In this document: positions 26,611 to 38,122 of the stretch, in pieces
How the letters are laid out: each line of letters opens with the position of its first letter
Numbering within the stretch: position 1 is the stretch's first letter
Assembly (NCBI GenBank): GCA_038025085.1
Contig: CM076140.1
Location: 23,778,501 to 23,842,500 of the forward strand
Length of the DNA: 64,000 nt
DNA from: Tetragonia tetragonoides
Taxonomy: Eukaryota; Streptophyta; Magnoliopsida; Caryophyllales; Aizoaceae
Reading direction: 5' to 3'
The notes under the pieces: generated by a model
The model's database searches: none
What the model was told of the DNA's origin: nothing
The model's input: the letters and a program-made list of their open reading frames with translations, nothing else
Program-made: the position numbers and the translations under genes

Positions 26611-27213
26611 CCATCCACCAAGCGATGGCTCTTGTTTTTTGCGGTCCAAGCAAATTATAGTTTCACCAAGAACAAGAGACATAGAGGTAAAATCGTTTTG
26701 AATTTGGTCAACAATTCTAAGCATATTAGTTTTACCATTATTACCTCCACCAACAAAGAGGTACCTATGCAAGAGACATAAAATAAAGGCACGCTTATAA
26801 TAGGTCTCACTCATCACGTCATGGTTATCCCTTACCTTGGGAAAAAAGATGTCAATTACACCATTGAGGTCTAATTCACCACTCCTAGCAATGGAGGAAG
26901 CTTGCGTTGGTGATAGGCCAAGATACCTTTTGTAGTAGCCTTCAAGGTTTGCTCCAAGCCATGGAGTGGAGCTTGGTCATGAGGAAACCCAAGGATAGCG
27001 GCAAATTCTTCGGGAAGTGGACATAATTCATTATAAGCGGAAGACATGAAGTTTATCGTCTCAAAACTCAATTGTGGTCTCAAGGAGATTCCATACGATT
27101 TGAAGTTGCTTAAGGTAGAAGAGAGCATTCAAGTGGAAAGGCACAAGTCTCATCCTCTCTTCGGGGGTCATGGATTGTAACCACTTGTCAAATTTAACAT
27201 CGAAACTTTTCAT

Positions 27214-27905
27214 CGCTGAAATCTAAGAATAATTAGGGGGTTTCTCTATCTAAGAAGCTCTATATTGATAGCAAATTATGAAGGTGATGTCCCAAATCGG
27301 ACTAACCCAAGGCTTATATAGAGCTCGCACGGAAAAGACGAAAAATAAGGCAACCCGTCAAAAAGGGGCTCCAGCAGCCCCTGGGACGACCTACTAGACC
27401 TAGCACCCCTTTTCGCTCCCACTGCTCCGTGTGTGCCGCTGGACTGCTACCATCGGCCGCTGGACCCTTTTCTCTAGACAAGTCCCTTTTCTCCGATTTT
27501 GGACACTTTCCTTAACCAATTTGGATTCAAATGTGGCTCTTTTTCCTATTTTTTCTATTATTTCTATTTTGTATTATTTCCTTAATATTAATGGAAACTC
27601 CACAATTTCCTTATTTCTTTTTTGATGATTATCATCTTTTATTTGTATCTCTTTTATTAATTCTTTTTTTACTTATTATTTTCATTTTTTTTTCACCCCT
27701 TTCCATTTTTTCATTTTTTTTAGGGGGGATAGGGTACACCCAATTTTAACTTTTTAGTTGTACCATTTTTTTGTTACTTGCACTTTTGCTTGATTACGTG
27801 TGCATTTGCATTAGCCTAACTATGTGCAGAGACCGATAAATAAGCAAGCAATATTTTACAAGAAAAGTCTGAATATTTGTTCCATACAAATGTTCAAAAT
27901 ATATT
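27214..27905 (-). promoter_or_regulatory. Presumed promoter of gene A and spacer to gene B (Element 1)
   Basis: TATATAAGCC at 27320-27311 is about 100 bases ahead of the gene A start. Further upstream (27475-27355) is a GC-rich block with two CCAGCGGC units, including GGTCCAGCGGC at 27466-27456, also found in the LTR (4212-4222) and upstream of gene B (31108-31098). 27500-27800 is T-rich on the plus strand with no gene. The two antisense genes are head-to-tail, with gene B ending at 27906. Confidence 0.65.
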
Positions 27906-30665
27906 TCACACAAATACATTGTCATAAAAGCTATCACCCGCATCATCATCCGTACGGGGCACCTCAAAGTGGTCCTCCGACCTCCGCACCTCATCACCAA
28001 AGATCGACGCCACAAACTGGCCAGGGTCAAATGAGGAATGTCGGGAAGGCTCCCGATATGAACTCCTTTCCCCGGCATAGCTCGAGTCATAGCCCCACGA
28101 AGAACAAGGAGGCATGGTAGGCACCATAGGAGCAGGAACCGGGCGCTGGTAGTAAAGGCCACCATACGAAGGATATCCCGCATACCCGGGACAAGGAGGA
28201 TACATCGGCACATGCATAGGAGCAGGCTCCACAAACGGAGTCATCCTACTCCCACCAGGGCGGTCCGACTGATGTACAGGCACCCTCTCTCTCCTAGGAC
28301 TATCCCTCCGAGGACTCCTCTCGCGTGAAAGAGTACGCTCAGGAAAGCTCACACCCTCATCATCCGACAACAGCACCTGTCGTGACCTACAAGGAAGGGG
28401 TCGACGATACTCGACCTGCAGCCCACAGAAAGTTATAAGACACATTTCTCAAAGCATGCAACTTTGAAAATGCAAAATGCAAGCTTACCTTGTCCAAGTC
28501 AGCTCTTGAAGAAGTACCCTTCGAAAGGGTTCGGGATATCCAAGACTTCATGACATGTATCATCTTGAAGACCTTCCCGGTCTGCTCACGATCAAGCTGC
28601 AAAGGAAAAGTTAGTACAAGCATAGATTGAAGTAAGGCATTGCACACTTCGGTAAAATTATAAACTTACCCCTGGATGCCCAACGGGAAGAGGAAGGCCC
28701 TGGATGTCCTCATCAAGGTCCTCAGTCATAGGGATCTCTCCCCAGTACTCCTTCTCACCATAATCCCTACCTCGGACCAGCATATCCGGGACATCCACCT
28801 CGGTGTCGTCAACCCGAGGTACCTACAAAAGCAAAGTAAGTTAGCATCAATAAGGCAAGAGAGGCATAGAAAATCAAGCATAAATTCTTACCTTCAAGCC
28901 CACAAATGAAGGCATGAGGCGATCACGGCGGAGCTGCTCATAGTGCCCCGCAAGGTCCTCCGAAGGCTCCCTCAAATACCACATAGCATCTGAGCCGACC
29001 ATGGCCTCCGCAACCTGCTCGCGAGACAAGCACCTCACAAGAACATGGACGAGGGAGGATCCAAAGGAATCCTAGGACCCTCCAAGTCAGGATAAACCTG
29101 ACGGAAAATCCGCTCCCCTAGATACCACTCAAAGGAGAACGGACCCGCAGTCAGGATCCTCTGACGGCCCACCGCCCTAGAAGATAGGATGGCATTTGGA
29201 GCCAACACGTGATACTTCTCCCATGAAAAGTAGTCAATCTACACAAGCATACAACATAAGATATTTTCAAACCAAGAAATACAATCCATACAACAAGTAT
29301 TATGTTTTTACCTTATGTCAGTCGATGCGCAAGAGAGCCTCCCTATACTGCTGGAGGGTATGCAGAGGCGCTGGACCCCTATGGCGCCATGCCCTAAAAA
29401 CCGGAAAGTTCAAGGCCCAGCCCGTAGGCGCCAACTCCGGAAGATGCTCAAAAAACCAAGGCTACATTCAAACATGAAATTAAACACCGCACACTTTAAT
29501 CATGCAAAGCAAATACAAAGGTAGAAAACGCACTTGTAAAACCTTCCAAAAGCCGCACAAGCTCACGGAAGGAAGGTTCACCTGCTTGTACCCCTCGTCA
29601 TTCATGCGGCAGACGTACCGCATGCATCTCAAGAGGTTGGTGTAACCCGACAACCCCCAGTTGTACTCTCTTACTCTCTCCCAATCCAGCAGACTCGGGA
29701 GGTAGATGGCATGAAAGAGTTCCCCCTTGTCACTAAATATAGTGGTGGCAAGGAGGTAGGCGATAAACATCGTCGCCTTTTGCTCCACCAAGGTATTCCT
29801 CTTATACCTCGGGTCTTTCAAAGCAGTAAAAAGCTCACTGTAAGAAAGGTAGTGGTGACCCCAAGTGTTCCCCCAAGGACCGAAGAGCTCCACCAACTCC
29901 GTCTTACGTTTCCAAATAGAAACGTCATAAACAATGGGCATACCCACGCAAGGGACCCCAGTAAACATCGCAAACTCCAAAGGAGTAATCATCATTTCTC
30001 CATTAGGGAAATGAAACGTATTGGTAGTGTCCCAAAAACGCTCCAAAGATAACCGAACAATGCATCTCTTGACTCGCTCAACCGAGTCCGCCGCTCTCAA
30101 ACGGGGCCCAAACCCCGCATTTAAAACCGCATCTTGCACCTTTTTGGGCAAGGTTTTGAAAAGCTTAACCGAAGAGCCATAGTTTCCATGGGCCTTCGAA
30201 TTCCCATCGGGTTCCTATGATCAAGTTTGCAATCCCTTAGGTTTACATTTCAATCAAATGTTCAATCCTAAGCATGTTTCTAAGTTCGTTCAAGCCGCGC
30301 AAGATCACATGCGCTACAAACTTGACAATTGCATACAAATTCTATACCTATTCTATCCAAGGCAAGCATATAAACTCAAATTCAATGCATACAACTATGA
30401 ATTCAAAAGTTTGAGGACTTACCACGAACATGGAAGCCCGAGAAATCAAATGAGTCACCGGTCGGAAAAGCAACTCCGACCGATCCCAAACAATATCGGG
30501 CATCCTATCCGACTAAGTGTATCGATCTTGAGGAAAAGTCACATTAGGCTTCCTCTTTGACGACATCACATGAGGTGGAAAACCCTTGGTGAAAATGTCA
30601 ATTTCCTCGACTTCCTCCCGCACCTCAGTCCTCTTACTCCTCCTCTTTCCCAATTTTGGAGCCAT
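27906..30665 (-). pseudogene. Element 1 antisense gene B, seven-exon plant mobile domain (PMD)-like gene
   Basis: Exons on the minus strand: 30665-30423, 30214-29534, 29461-29312, 29238-28892, 28822-28670, 28596-28489, 28415-27906. Introns are 208, 72, 73, 69, 73 and 73 bases; most have GTAAG/GTAAA-type donors and all have TAG/CAG acceptors. Exon 1 codes MAPKLGKRRSKRTEVREEVE, a basic start. Exon 2 holds the PMD-like core: ERFWDTTNTFHFPNGEMMIT, PLEFAMFTGVPCVGMPIVYD and YNWGLSGYTNLLRCMRYVCR. The last exon is a proline/tyrosine/glycine tail (PMYPPCPGYAGYPSYGG). Breaks: TAG in exon 1 at 30515-30513, a stop in exon 3, a frameshift in exon 4. Exon 2 is open. The PMD family is known from plant genes and transposons; its molecular role in a retrotransposon is unknown. 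Confidence 0.85.
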
Positions 30666-31451
30666 GGAAGAAGGATGAACAAGCAAGCAAGAACAATAAG
30701 CAAATATGGAGAATTTTGGATTTTCTCCCTCCAAGGGTTTCACAAACCCACTCTCAAATCCACCCCTAACTTGTTAGAAATCACAAATAAACTTCAAATT
30801 ATGCAAAGATTATGAAAAAGCAAGCAAATACAAGCAAAAAGGAGCAAATTTGAGCAAAAATGAGCAAGAATAGAAGTTTGAGCAACAATGGAGTTAGAGA
30901 GAGAGAGGCTTGAAATGTTGGGGGAAGAAATGACCCAAAATCGGCCTTCTCTCACTTAAACCCCCAAACCGCACCACTGACTCGGCCCAGCGGCTACGCC
31001 GCCAGGCTAGGCGGCTGCCCTCAGCACCTCCGTGACGCTACCTGAGCCGCTGAGCGGGCCCGAAAAGGCCGCTCAGCCCTCAACGGCCCAGCGCATGGCC
31101 GCTGGACCTCTTTTCTCATCCGTCTCTCACGGGGTGGGCCCACGAGTTTAAATTCCCCGCGGGATTTCATTTCTCGACCGTTAGAAGCCCGGGAGATACG
31201 GGCACGTCAACCCAAAATGACTACTTTGCCCCCGCAGCACGGTTTCCTATCCTAGGGACCCGAAAAAATCTAATTTTTGTAGGCACAGGCACCTTATCTA
31301 TTTTTTGCAGGCACAAGCACAATTTCTCAAAATACATGCATTACATCATTTTCTTAAAAATCGCAGCAAGGCACCGGGAGCGACAAAGACTCTTCGACGG
31401 GAGACTATTAATTTAGTCTTATGTCTGCATCGGAAAGGCACAGACACTATT
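30666..31451 (-). promoter_or_regulatory. Presumed gene B upstream region (Element 1)
   Basis: Minus-strand sequence ahead of gene B. A CT/AG-rich leader (30840-30930) follows a GC block at about 31110-30960 with GGTCCAGCGGC, GGCGGCGTAGCCGC-type palindromes and AGCCGCTGGGCC. No clear TATA box. 31111-31451 has no gene and leads into the tandem repeat. Confidence 0.5.
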
Positions 31452-31656
31452 AAAGCAGAGCTACACAACGCTCTTTGAGGTTGAGGCTATTAAAATTAGC
31501 ATCACGTTGGCACCCGCAAAGCAGAGCTACGCAACGCTCTTTGACGTTGAGGCTATTAAAATTAGCGTTACATTGACACCCGCAAAGCAGAGCTACGCAA
31601 CGCTTTTTGACGTTGAGGCTTTAAAAATTAGCGTCACGTTGGCACCCGCAAAGCAG
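31452..31656 (+). repeat. 66-bp tandem repeat in Element 1 3' UTR
   Basis: Three full units (31452-31517, 31518-31583, 31584-31649) and a 7-base start of a fourth. Each unit starts AAAGCAGAGCTAC and ends CACCCGC. Units differ at a few bases each. The array lies 137 bases ahead of the 3' LTR, where Tat elements are known to carry variable tandem repeats. Confidence 0.95.
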
Positions 31657-31777
31657 GTAACCCTGACCACAGGCGGTCATGACTTACTTTGTATCTTTTC
31701 TATAACATAAAACATTTAAAAAAAAACATTGCAGGCATTTTTAGCAAATACTTTGACATTCGGTTTCGCAAGCTCGG

Positions 31778-31793
31778 CCAAAGTGGGGGCTTC
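31778..31793 (+). other. Element 1 polypurine tract
   Basis: AAAGTGGGGGCTTC directly precedes the 3' LTR TGTAGACACC. Element 2 has AAAGTAGGGGCTTC at the same place, so both families share the tract and the LTR start. Confidence 0.85.
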
Positions 31794-33297
31794 TGTAGAC
31801 ACCCTAATCGGTTCTCATTCCCTGGCACCGCAAAGCCCGATGATGATGGTAATGGATTAACATGGACGTAAGTAGAAAAGGACATTGCTCGCAAAATCTA
31901 GACTAAATTCCTTAAAACCTCAGTCTTTGGATAGCCCTTGTTATAAGGATTCCAACGCCTTTGACCTTGCCTCAATCAGGTTCCCAGATCAAGAGATATC
32001 GCGTCTTGAAGATTTGGGTCAAAACCGCTCAGTCCCGACCCCGTGGGTCAGCCCCAGGGCAATTTCGTAATTTACTGAGCACAAAAACTCAAAAATCCTT
32101 AGTCGTGCCCGCGCCTCCGGGTCGAGCGGCTGACACTATCAACCCGGCGGCACACGCGTGACAGCAAGGGCCCTTAGGTCAGCCGCTGGCCCCCAACTGC
32201 CTTCAGGGTAGCCGCTGGGCCTGATTTTCTGGCTGGGCCGGGTTTGCAACCCTAGGCCCCTAATTCTGTCCCCTAACTCTATAAATACTCCCTTTCACCC
32301 TCTTTTGAGAGAGGTTGGTCATTTTATAATTTTTAGAGCAATTTGAGAGTACAAATACCCTAAATCATAGAGAATTCAGATTTTGAAGACTCAAGCAAGC
32401 CATTGCACCCAACCTAGCACCCAAGATTGAAGAGCAATTCCAATTCTACTAGTCCCGCTCGAATAGAACGTCCAGGTTAACCATTCTGAGGGCCTAAATC
32501 TCTTATTAAACTTCTTCTTTTATCATTTATGATCGTGTTTTATTTAGCTTTTGATTATGGTTGAATAATTATGCATGTTTTGACCTTTGTAAATAATTAT
32601 GCATGTTAGTTTAAGTTAAAGTTCGCATCTTTTTATTAGTTTATGCAAGTTTGCATCTTTTTTTATTGTTTGTGCATGCATGTAGCAACCTCTTAGGTTT
32701 AATTTAGCATAAAGTTAATATTTTTGCATTGTTCTTCTATTAAAGTTATAACAAATTTATTGATGTGCATACGCAATGCTTGGCGCGTTTAGCAAAGTGT
32801 GGTAGGTTGGAGCGTTTTATTATTGCTCTCATCTTTTGCTTGCGTTTGATAATAAATATGCATGTAAATTGGATATAAATTGTGCAAAGTGATAACGGTG
32901 AATAATTTGGTTGTCTTTAACCCGCCTAGCTGAATTTAGGATCTTGGACGACCGGATTTGTATGGAACCATATAGCTTAAATAAATATTTGAAACAGATA
33001 GGCTTAGTAGAGGCCGTTAATTCGGGCGATTTAGATGAGATTCGTTTTGTTTATTTCGTACCTACACCCCCGAACTCAATATTTAGCCCCTTGGGTATGA
33101 GTCAATTCCTAATAGGAATTGGGTGCACTTTTTTATGGTTTCCAATTGTTTCCTAAAATTGGTGGCGACTTCATTGCTTGCTAATTATTATTTCCCATCA
33201 TAATTGAATTAAAATTGCATATGACGTATTATTTAAAAACCATTAATTCCAATCAAAACGCTCTCAAATTAGCGCCGGAAAGGTGAGAGTTCTTACA
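31794..33297 (+). repeat. Element 1 3' LTR
   Basis: TGTAGACACC to CTTACA, 1504 bp, then target duplication CATAC at 33298-33302. TATA box TATAAATA at 32280-32287. The primer-like TGGCGACTTCA is kept at 33163-33173. GC block at about 32105-32245. Confidence 0.95.
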
Positions 33298-33302
33298 CAT
33301 AC

Positions 33303-34492
33303 CTACCAAGATATTAACTAAACACAAAATAACTGATATGTACATAAATAATAGCCTACTTTTAAACATTAAGGGTACATAATATATTTATTTATTTATT
33401 TTGGGTTTTGTGTGTCTTTTACTTGTTACCATGTACCAATATTAGTAATCAACAAGGGTGGTGATCCAGTGATTCCAAACTTATATGAAATAGTTAGTGT
33501 TACTTAAATCAATTGAAGAGTCACTACACTAATAGTTAGTGTCACTTCGACATTATATATTCGGAAAGTCAAACAAATCATATATCTAATTGTCATTCAT
33601 TAATTAGAAAATTGTTGTACTTATTTTGTACTCCCTCGGTCCCTCTTATATCTTCTCATTTGACTTTGCACAGTCTCCAAGATGATACTTTGACCATTAA
33701 TAACTTTAATTATACAAATATAATTATATTAATAACTTTCATGTTGTCTCACTTTTTGTCTCATTATCTGCGTCATTTCGTTCCGTTTCGTGTTGTTCAG
33801 TTTCATAATATCCCGCCTCATTCTGTTAAAGAGTACATAAGTTATTTGGAAACAAAAAAAAAAATCGAACTCATCATATATCTAAGAGTCATATATTAGT
33901 AAGTAAAATGTCATGTATGATCACAGTGTTGATGGGTGGTCACCTGGTCACTTAATTATATGAATTCAAGCATCACGGCGTAATAGCATGCATTTATTAT
34001 CATCAATTTGGTTGGTTTTTTTTTTTTTAAACAAATGGCTATAACTTATAAAATTAAACTTTCTTTTTTACATAATAGCCTGTTTAGTTGTATCTAATAG
34101 ATAAACGTGTGATTAAAAGGGTGATAACAAGTAATTTTGTTGATCTTCCGAGGCTACGACTACAACTAGTTATCACTTGCTTATCTATTATCATATGTAC
34201 AAAGGCAACTACATTAACCTAGAATAATTAACTACATGTTCCAATAAGAGTACTCGTCTAATGTACGGGGCTAAAGTATACACGAACCACGTGCATTTTA
34301 ATCACCTTTAATTTCCTCTAATGTTATTATTTTACATTATATATGTCAGACTCTATATATTTAATATCATTACACACTCAAATTTATATATTTCTTAAAA
34401 TATTTATCTAGATTATAAACTAGTAAATTCACTTTTAAAGGGTTGTAAGTGAGTTAAATTTAAACTACCTAGGTATGATCAATTATTATCCT
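33303..34492. other. AT-rich intergenic DNA between Element 1 and LINE
   Basis: No gene. About 33630-33655 reads TACTCCCTCGGTCCCTCTTA, like one end of a Stowaway/mariner-type element, with no matching second end. 33960-34310 is a copy of a dispersed repeat. Confidence 0.6.
33960..34310 (+). repeat. Dispersed AT-rich repeat, copy 1
   Basis: About 340 bases aligned in the same order with 39815-40160: CATCAATT, ACATAATAGCC, TAGATAAACGTGTGATT, GTGATAACAAGTA, TTATCAT, AACCACGTGCAT, ATCACCTTTAA. No terminal repeats or coding. Weaker copies near 2010-2190, 3390-3530 and 40165-40250. Confidence 0.75.
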
Positions 34493-34771
34493 TGATATTT
34501 TTTTTTTGGTAATTAAGCGTCTTATATTAATCACCAAAGATAACGTTTTACAGCCCGGGACCCATAAGCGGATCTCTCAATAAAGAAACACAACACCTCA
34601 GAAAGAAACCTACTGGATAGCATCAGTTTGGGAAGATGTGCTCACCTTCGAGGAAGGGTATCACAACCCTGTACTTCATGTGCTGCAAACAGGTTTATAG
34701 TTACAAAAAGACCCAAATACCCAAGACAATGAGATCTCAATGTTTGGATAAACACAAAACAGAGATTACAA

Positions 34772-37700
34772 TCACAAGGACTCAAAGAAATTCTTCATCT
34801 GTACGCTCTTCTGACTCCTACAACATATCAGCATCTGAATCAGATATATAACCTTTGTTGCAGAGTTAATTCTTCCCTGGAAAGCTCTATTATTCCTCTT
34901 AATCCACAAGCAATAGACAATTGTTGCAAAACATGCTTTAATGGCAACAACGATAGGTGATTTTCCTTTGGCAAACTTGATCATCAGTTGACATTCATCA
35001 CGCCATCTGCCCGGGGTTCTGTGAATACCTATCCAATGAAGAATAGTTTGCCATACCTGTTGAGAGAAACTGCACTCAAATAACAAATGTTCTTGAGTTT
35101 CAATCTGGTTATTACACAATACACAAATGGGGTCATAATTCAACCCCCAACTAATCAGCTTATCCTTAGTTCTCAATCGTCCATGGAGAGCCATCCACAG
35201 GACAAAGGTTGTCTTTGGAGCAGCTAGATTGGCGCATACAATGTTCTTCTAGGGAACATTACTCACAGGGCCTCTAAGTTTCTTGTAGGCTTGCTTGATA
35301 GAGAACTGACCCTTATGCAGCACAGCATCCCATCCACCAAGACTCTGCATATATTTCCTCATATGAAACACCTTTCTGACCATCCAGGAAGCCTAGTTAG
35401 GGGTGTCCATAAGCCAAAAGTCTGAACTTTTGATGTAATAAGTGTGCACCCACATTATCCATAGCTTATCCTTCTTGGTGCTCAGAGCCCAAAGAAGTTT
35501 GCATATAGCTGTCTGGTTCCAAAATTTCAGATTTATGAGATTATATCCACCACCACCTTTGGGCAAGCATATTTTATCCCAAGCTACTATTGCTCTTTTG
35601 GTAACCTTTGCTTCACCATACCACAAATAACTTCTGCAGGCTGCTTCAATAAGTTTTATTACCTTTTGAGGGAGGACAAAAAGCTGGGACCAGTAAGATT
35701 GTATACCAAATAACACAGCCTTAATAAGCTGAATTCTCCCTGCATATGAAAGAAATCTGGCAGTCCAAGAGCTAATCTTGCTTAACATCTTCTCAATAAG
35801 TGGTATGCATTGTGTAACTGTTAGTTTCTTAGTAGAAAGGGGCACTCCCAGATATTTAACAGGGAGGGAGTCCTCAGTGTAGCCAAGGAAACCAAGGATC
35901 TGCTCTTTTACAGTGAGAGAGACACCACCAAAATACACCTGACTCTTGCTCATATTGGCTTTAAGCCCAGATGCTGCCAGGAAGTGAGTAAATTTGGCAT
36001 GAAGAAGACCAATAGAGGGGTAGTCTCCTCGAGCAAATAACAGCAAATCATATGCAAAGCATAGGTGCACAATCCCCATTTTCTTGCATCTAGGGTGATA
36101 CTGAAAATTTGGCTCTCTACTCAAAGTATGCAGCACTCTATGTAAATATTCCATTACTAAGGTAAAAAGAAAGGGTGAGATGGGATCACCCTGTCTTAAA
36201 CCTCTTTTTGCAGGAAAAGCTTCAGTATAAACCCCATTCAGATTTACATAGTAACTCACAGTAGTAATACAAGCCATAAGCCACTGAACAAACTGGTTAG
36301 GAAAACCAAGCTCTCTCAAAATCTGATCAATAAAACACCACTCCACAGAGTCATATGCTTTCTGAAGATCTATCTTAAGCATGCATCTAGGGGAGATATT
36401 CTTGCGTGAGTATCCTTTGACAAGCTCATGGCTCAGCAAAATATTATCACAAATCAGCCTCCCAGGAATAAATGCAGATTGACTATTACTAACAATAGTG
36501 TCAATAACAGCTTGCAATCTATGGGTTAAGATTTTTGAAATAATCTTGTAAAGCAGAGTACAACATGCAATAGGTCTAAATTCCTTCACAGAAGATGGTT
36601 GTTTGACCTTGGGTACAAGAGTAATAACAGCCACATTCACATCATATAGCAAATTACCAGTGTGAAAGAATTCATGAACAGCTTGACATACCTCCAAGCC
36701 AATAATGTGCCAAGATTTCTTGAAAAAATGGGCATTGAAACCATCAATCCCTGGCGCCTTATTGTCATCAATAGAAAAGACAGCTTCTTTGATTTCCTGA
36801 TCAGTGATGGCAGCACATAAAGCTAGCTGGTGTTCAGAGGATAAAACAGGGCCTTGTCTGATGATGATTTGCAGATCAATACTAGGTAAATTTGATGCTG
36901 AAGAGCCCATCAAACCCCTATAAAAAGCCAAGACCTCATTTTTTATATCATCAGATTTAGTCAATCTCCTCCCATCTTCAGTAGTAAGAGTAGAAATAGC
37001 ACTTCTGTTATGTCTCTCAGCCATAATGGAGAAGAAATATTTTGTGATTGCATCCCCCTCCCTTATCCAATGAGCCTTGGATTTCTGCTTGCAAATTCGC
37101 TCTTGGATATTACTCCACTTCTCAAGGGAGGTAAGACACTCTTTCTCTTGCGCCAAGAGTATTGGATCAATCTGATCCTGTGACATCTGTTGCTGGATCA
37201 GAAGTAGAGATGCCCTTGCCTCATTCACTCTATCTTCTATATTACCAAAATCCTTGCTAAATAATTGTTTGAGAGGTTGCTTGCAAGCTTTCAGCTTTCT
37301 CCAGAGTCTCATCATCCTTGAGCCAGTAACAGGAACATTCCAAGCTTCCTGAAGGCATTGATAAAATTTATCATGGGAAGTCAGTACATTAATGAATCTG
37401 AAGGGCCTCTTTGGTGCAGGTTTATCTTCAAGTCTCAAGTGAAGAGGAGAATGATCAGAGAAGTGGGGTTCCCAAAATTCAGCTTTAATGTGACCATATT
37501 TCATAAGCCATTGTAAATTCCCCATGCCTCTATCAATCTTGCTGCATACATGTCCATTCGACCATGTATAAGTCCTACCAATTGCATTCACTTCAGCCAA
37601 AGTGAGAGCATCCATGAAATTTTGGAGATCCTCAGTTTCATGTATTGAAACCTGAGTTCCATGGATTCTGTCAGTGGGAGATAGTACTGCATTAAAATCT

Positions 37701-38122
37701 CCTCCAAGGAACCAAGGTTCCTGAATATGCTGTCCCAAAGTAGTTAGACATTCCCAAAGTAATTTCCTTTCATCCACTGAATTATAGCCATATATAACAG
37801 TAAAGAAATAGCAAAAATCAGATCGCCTGCTTTCAATTCTACAATGAATGAACTGAGGATGAATTACCAATATCTGAACATCCACATAAGCAGAGAGCCA
37901 AATAATCCAGATCCTGCCATTCACAGCTTTATTGCAATTGGAAATAAACTCCCAATCTCTTGCAATTCTACTACTAATAGCAAGAGCTTTATTCTTTTTA
38001 ACCCGGGTCTCTAAAATGCCAGCAAAGACAATCTTGTGCTTCTTCAAAAAGATTTTAAGCTCCTTTTGCTTGAACGGCTTGTTCAAGCCCCTCACATTCC
38101 ATGTGAGGAAATTCTTTGAATA
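34772..38122 (-). pseudogene. LINE ORF2: endonuclease, reverse transcriptase, zf-RVT
   Basis: A 900-codon open stretch (38095-35393) starts within NVRGLNKP. The apurinic-type endonuclease has WFLGGDFNAVL, a YTWSNG segment, a KIDRGM segment and SDHSPL (to about 37420). RT spans about 36800-35700 with KAPGIDGFNAHFF, FRPIACC, CMLKIDLQKAYDSVEW and GLRQGDPISPFLF. The catalytic site reads CFAYDLLLF: the first aspartate of the FADD-type motif is tyrosine (codon 36052-36050). After TAG at 35395-35393 the same frame continues through another stop near 35250 to a zinc-binding region, CVLCNNQIETQEHLLFEC, the zf-RVT domain of plant LINEs. No start ATG is obvious; it overlaps the end of ORF1. It would nick target DNA and prime reverse transcription there. 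Confidence 0.93.

Larger units (their letters stand above)
13573..27213 (-). pseudogene. Element 1 antisense gene A, split by Element 3
   Basis: The minus strand starts ATG at 27213-27211 (MKSFDVKFDKWL). Exon 1 runs to 26611 and, after the 12-kb Element 3 insertion, resumes at 14516 and ends at 14488 with donor GTAAGT. A 91-base intron (14487-14397, ending TTTTTGTAG) leads to exon 2 (14396-13573). It aligns throughout with gene A of Element 2: PFHLNALF near the start, YYKRAFILCLLHRYLFVGG in exon 1, RQYGKRQTIP in exon 2 and a C-terminal ERWAPKER motif. A TGA at about 27106 and several frameshifts break it. A TATA box is at 27320-27311. I recognise no enzyme; the exon 1 region resembles an uncharacterised plant family of the DUF7745 kind, from memory and unverified. 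The pair with gene B is the striking point. Confidence 0.85.
3888..33297 (+). mobile_element. Element 1: Tat-lineage Ty3/gypsy retrotransposon, interrupted by Element 3
   Basis: Two LTRs (3888-5429 and 31794-33297) flank a primer site (5430), gag-protease-RT-RNase H-second RNase H-integrase (about 6.5-13.1 kb, plus strand), two antisense genes, a 66-bp tandem repeat and a polypurine tract. A 5-bp target duplication CATAC lies at 3883-3887 and 33298-33302. The second, archaeal-type RNase H between RT and integrase, the long 3' region and the antisense genes are features known for the Tat lineage (Ogre, Retand, Grande relatives). Of 29.4 kb, 12.1 kb is the nested Element 3, leaving about 17.3 kb. 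All coding frames are broken, so it is non-autonomous. The first 125 bases of the LTRs differ at roughly one base in eight by eye, suggesting an old insertion. Confidence 0.95.

Noticed and set aside
31452..31656. Regularly spaced repeats resembling a CRISPR array
   Set aside because: Units are directly adjacent with no unique spacers, in a plant retrotransposon 3' UTR.
33630..33655. Stowaway/mariner-type terminal sequence
   Set aside because: Only one end is seen; no matching inverted end or TA duplication nearby, so no element is called.
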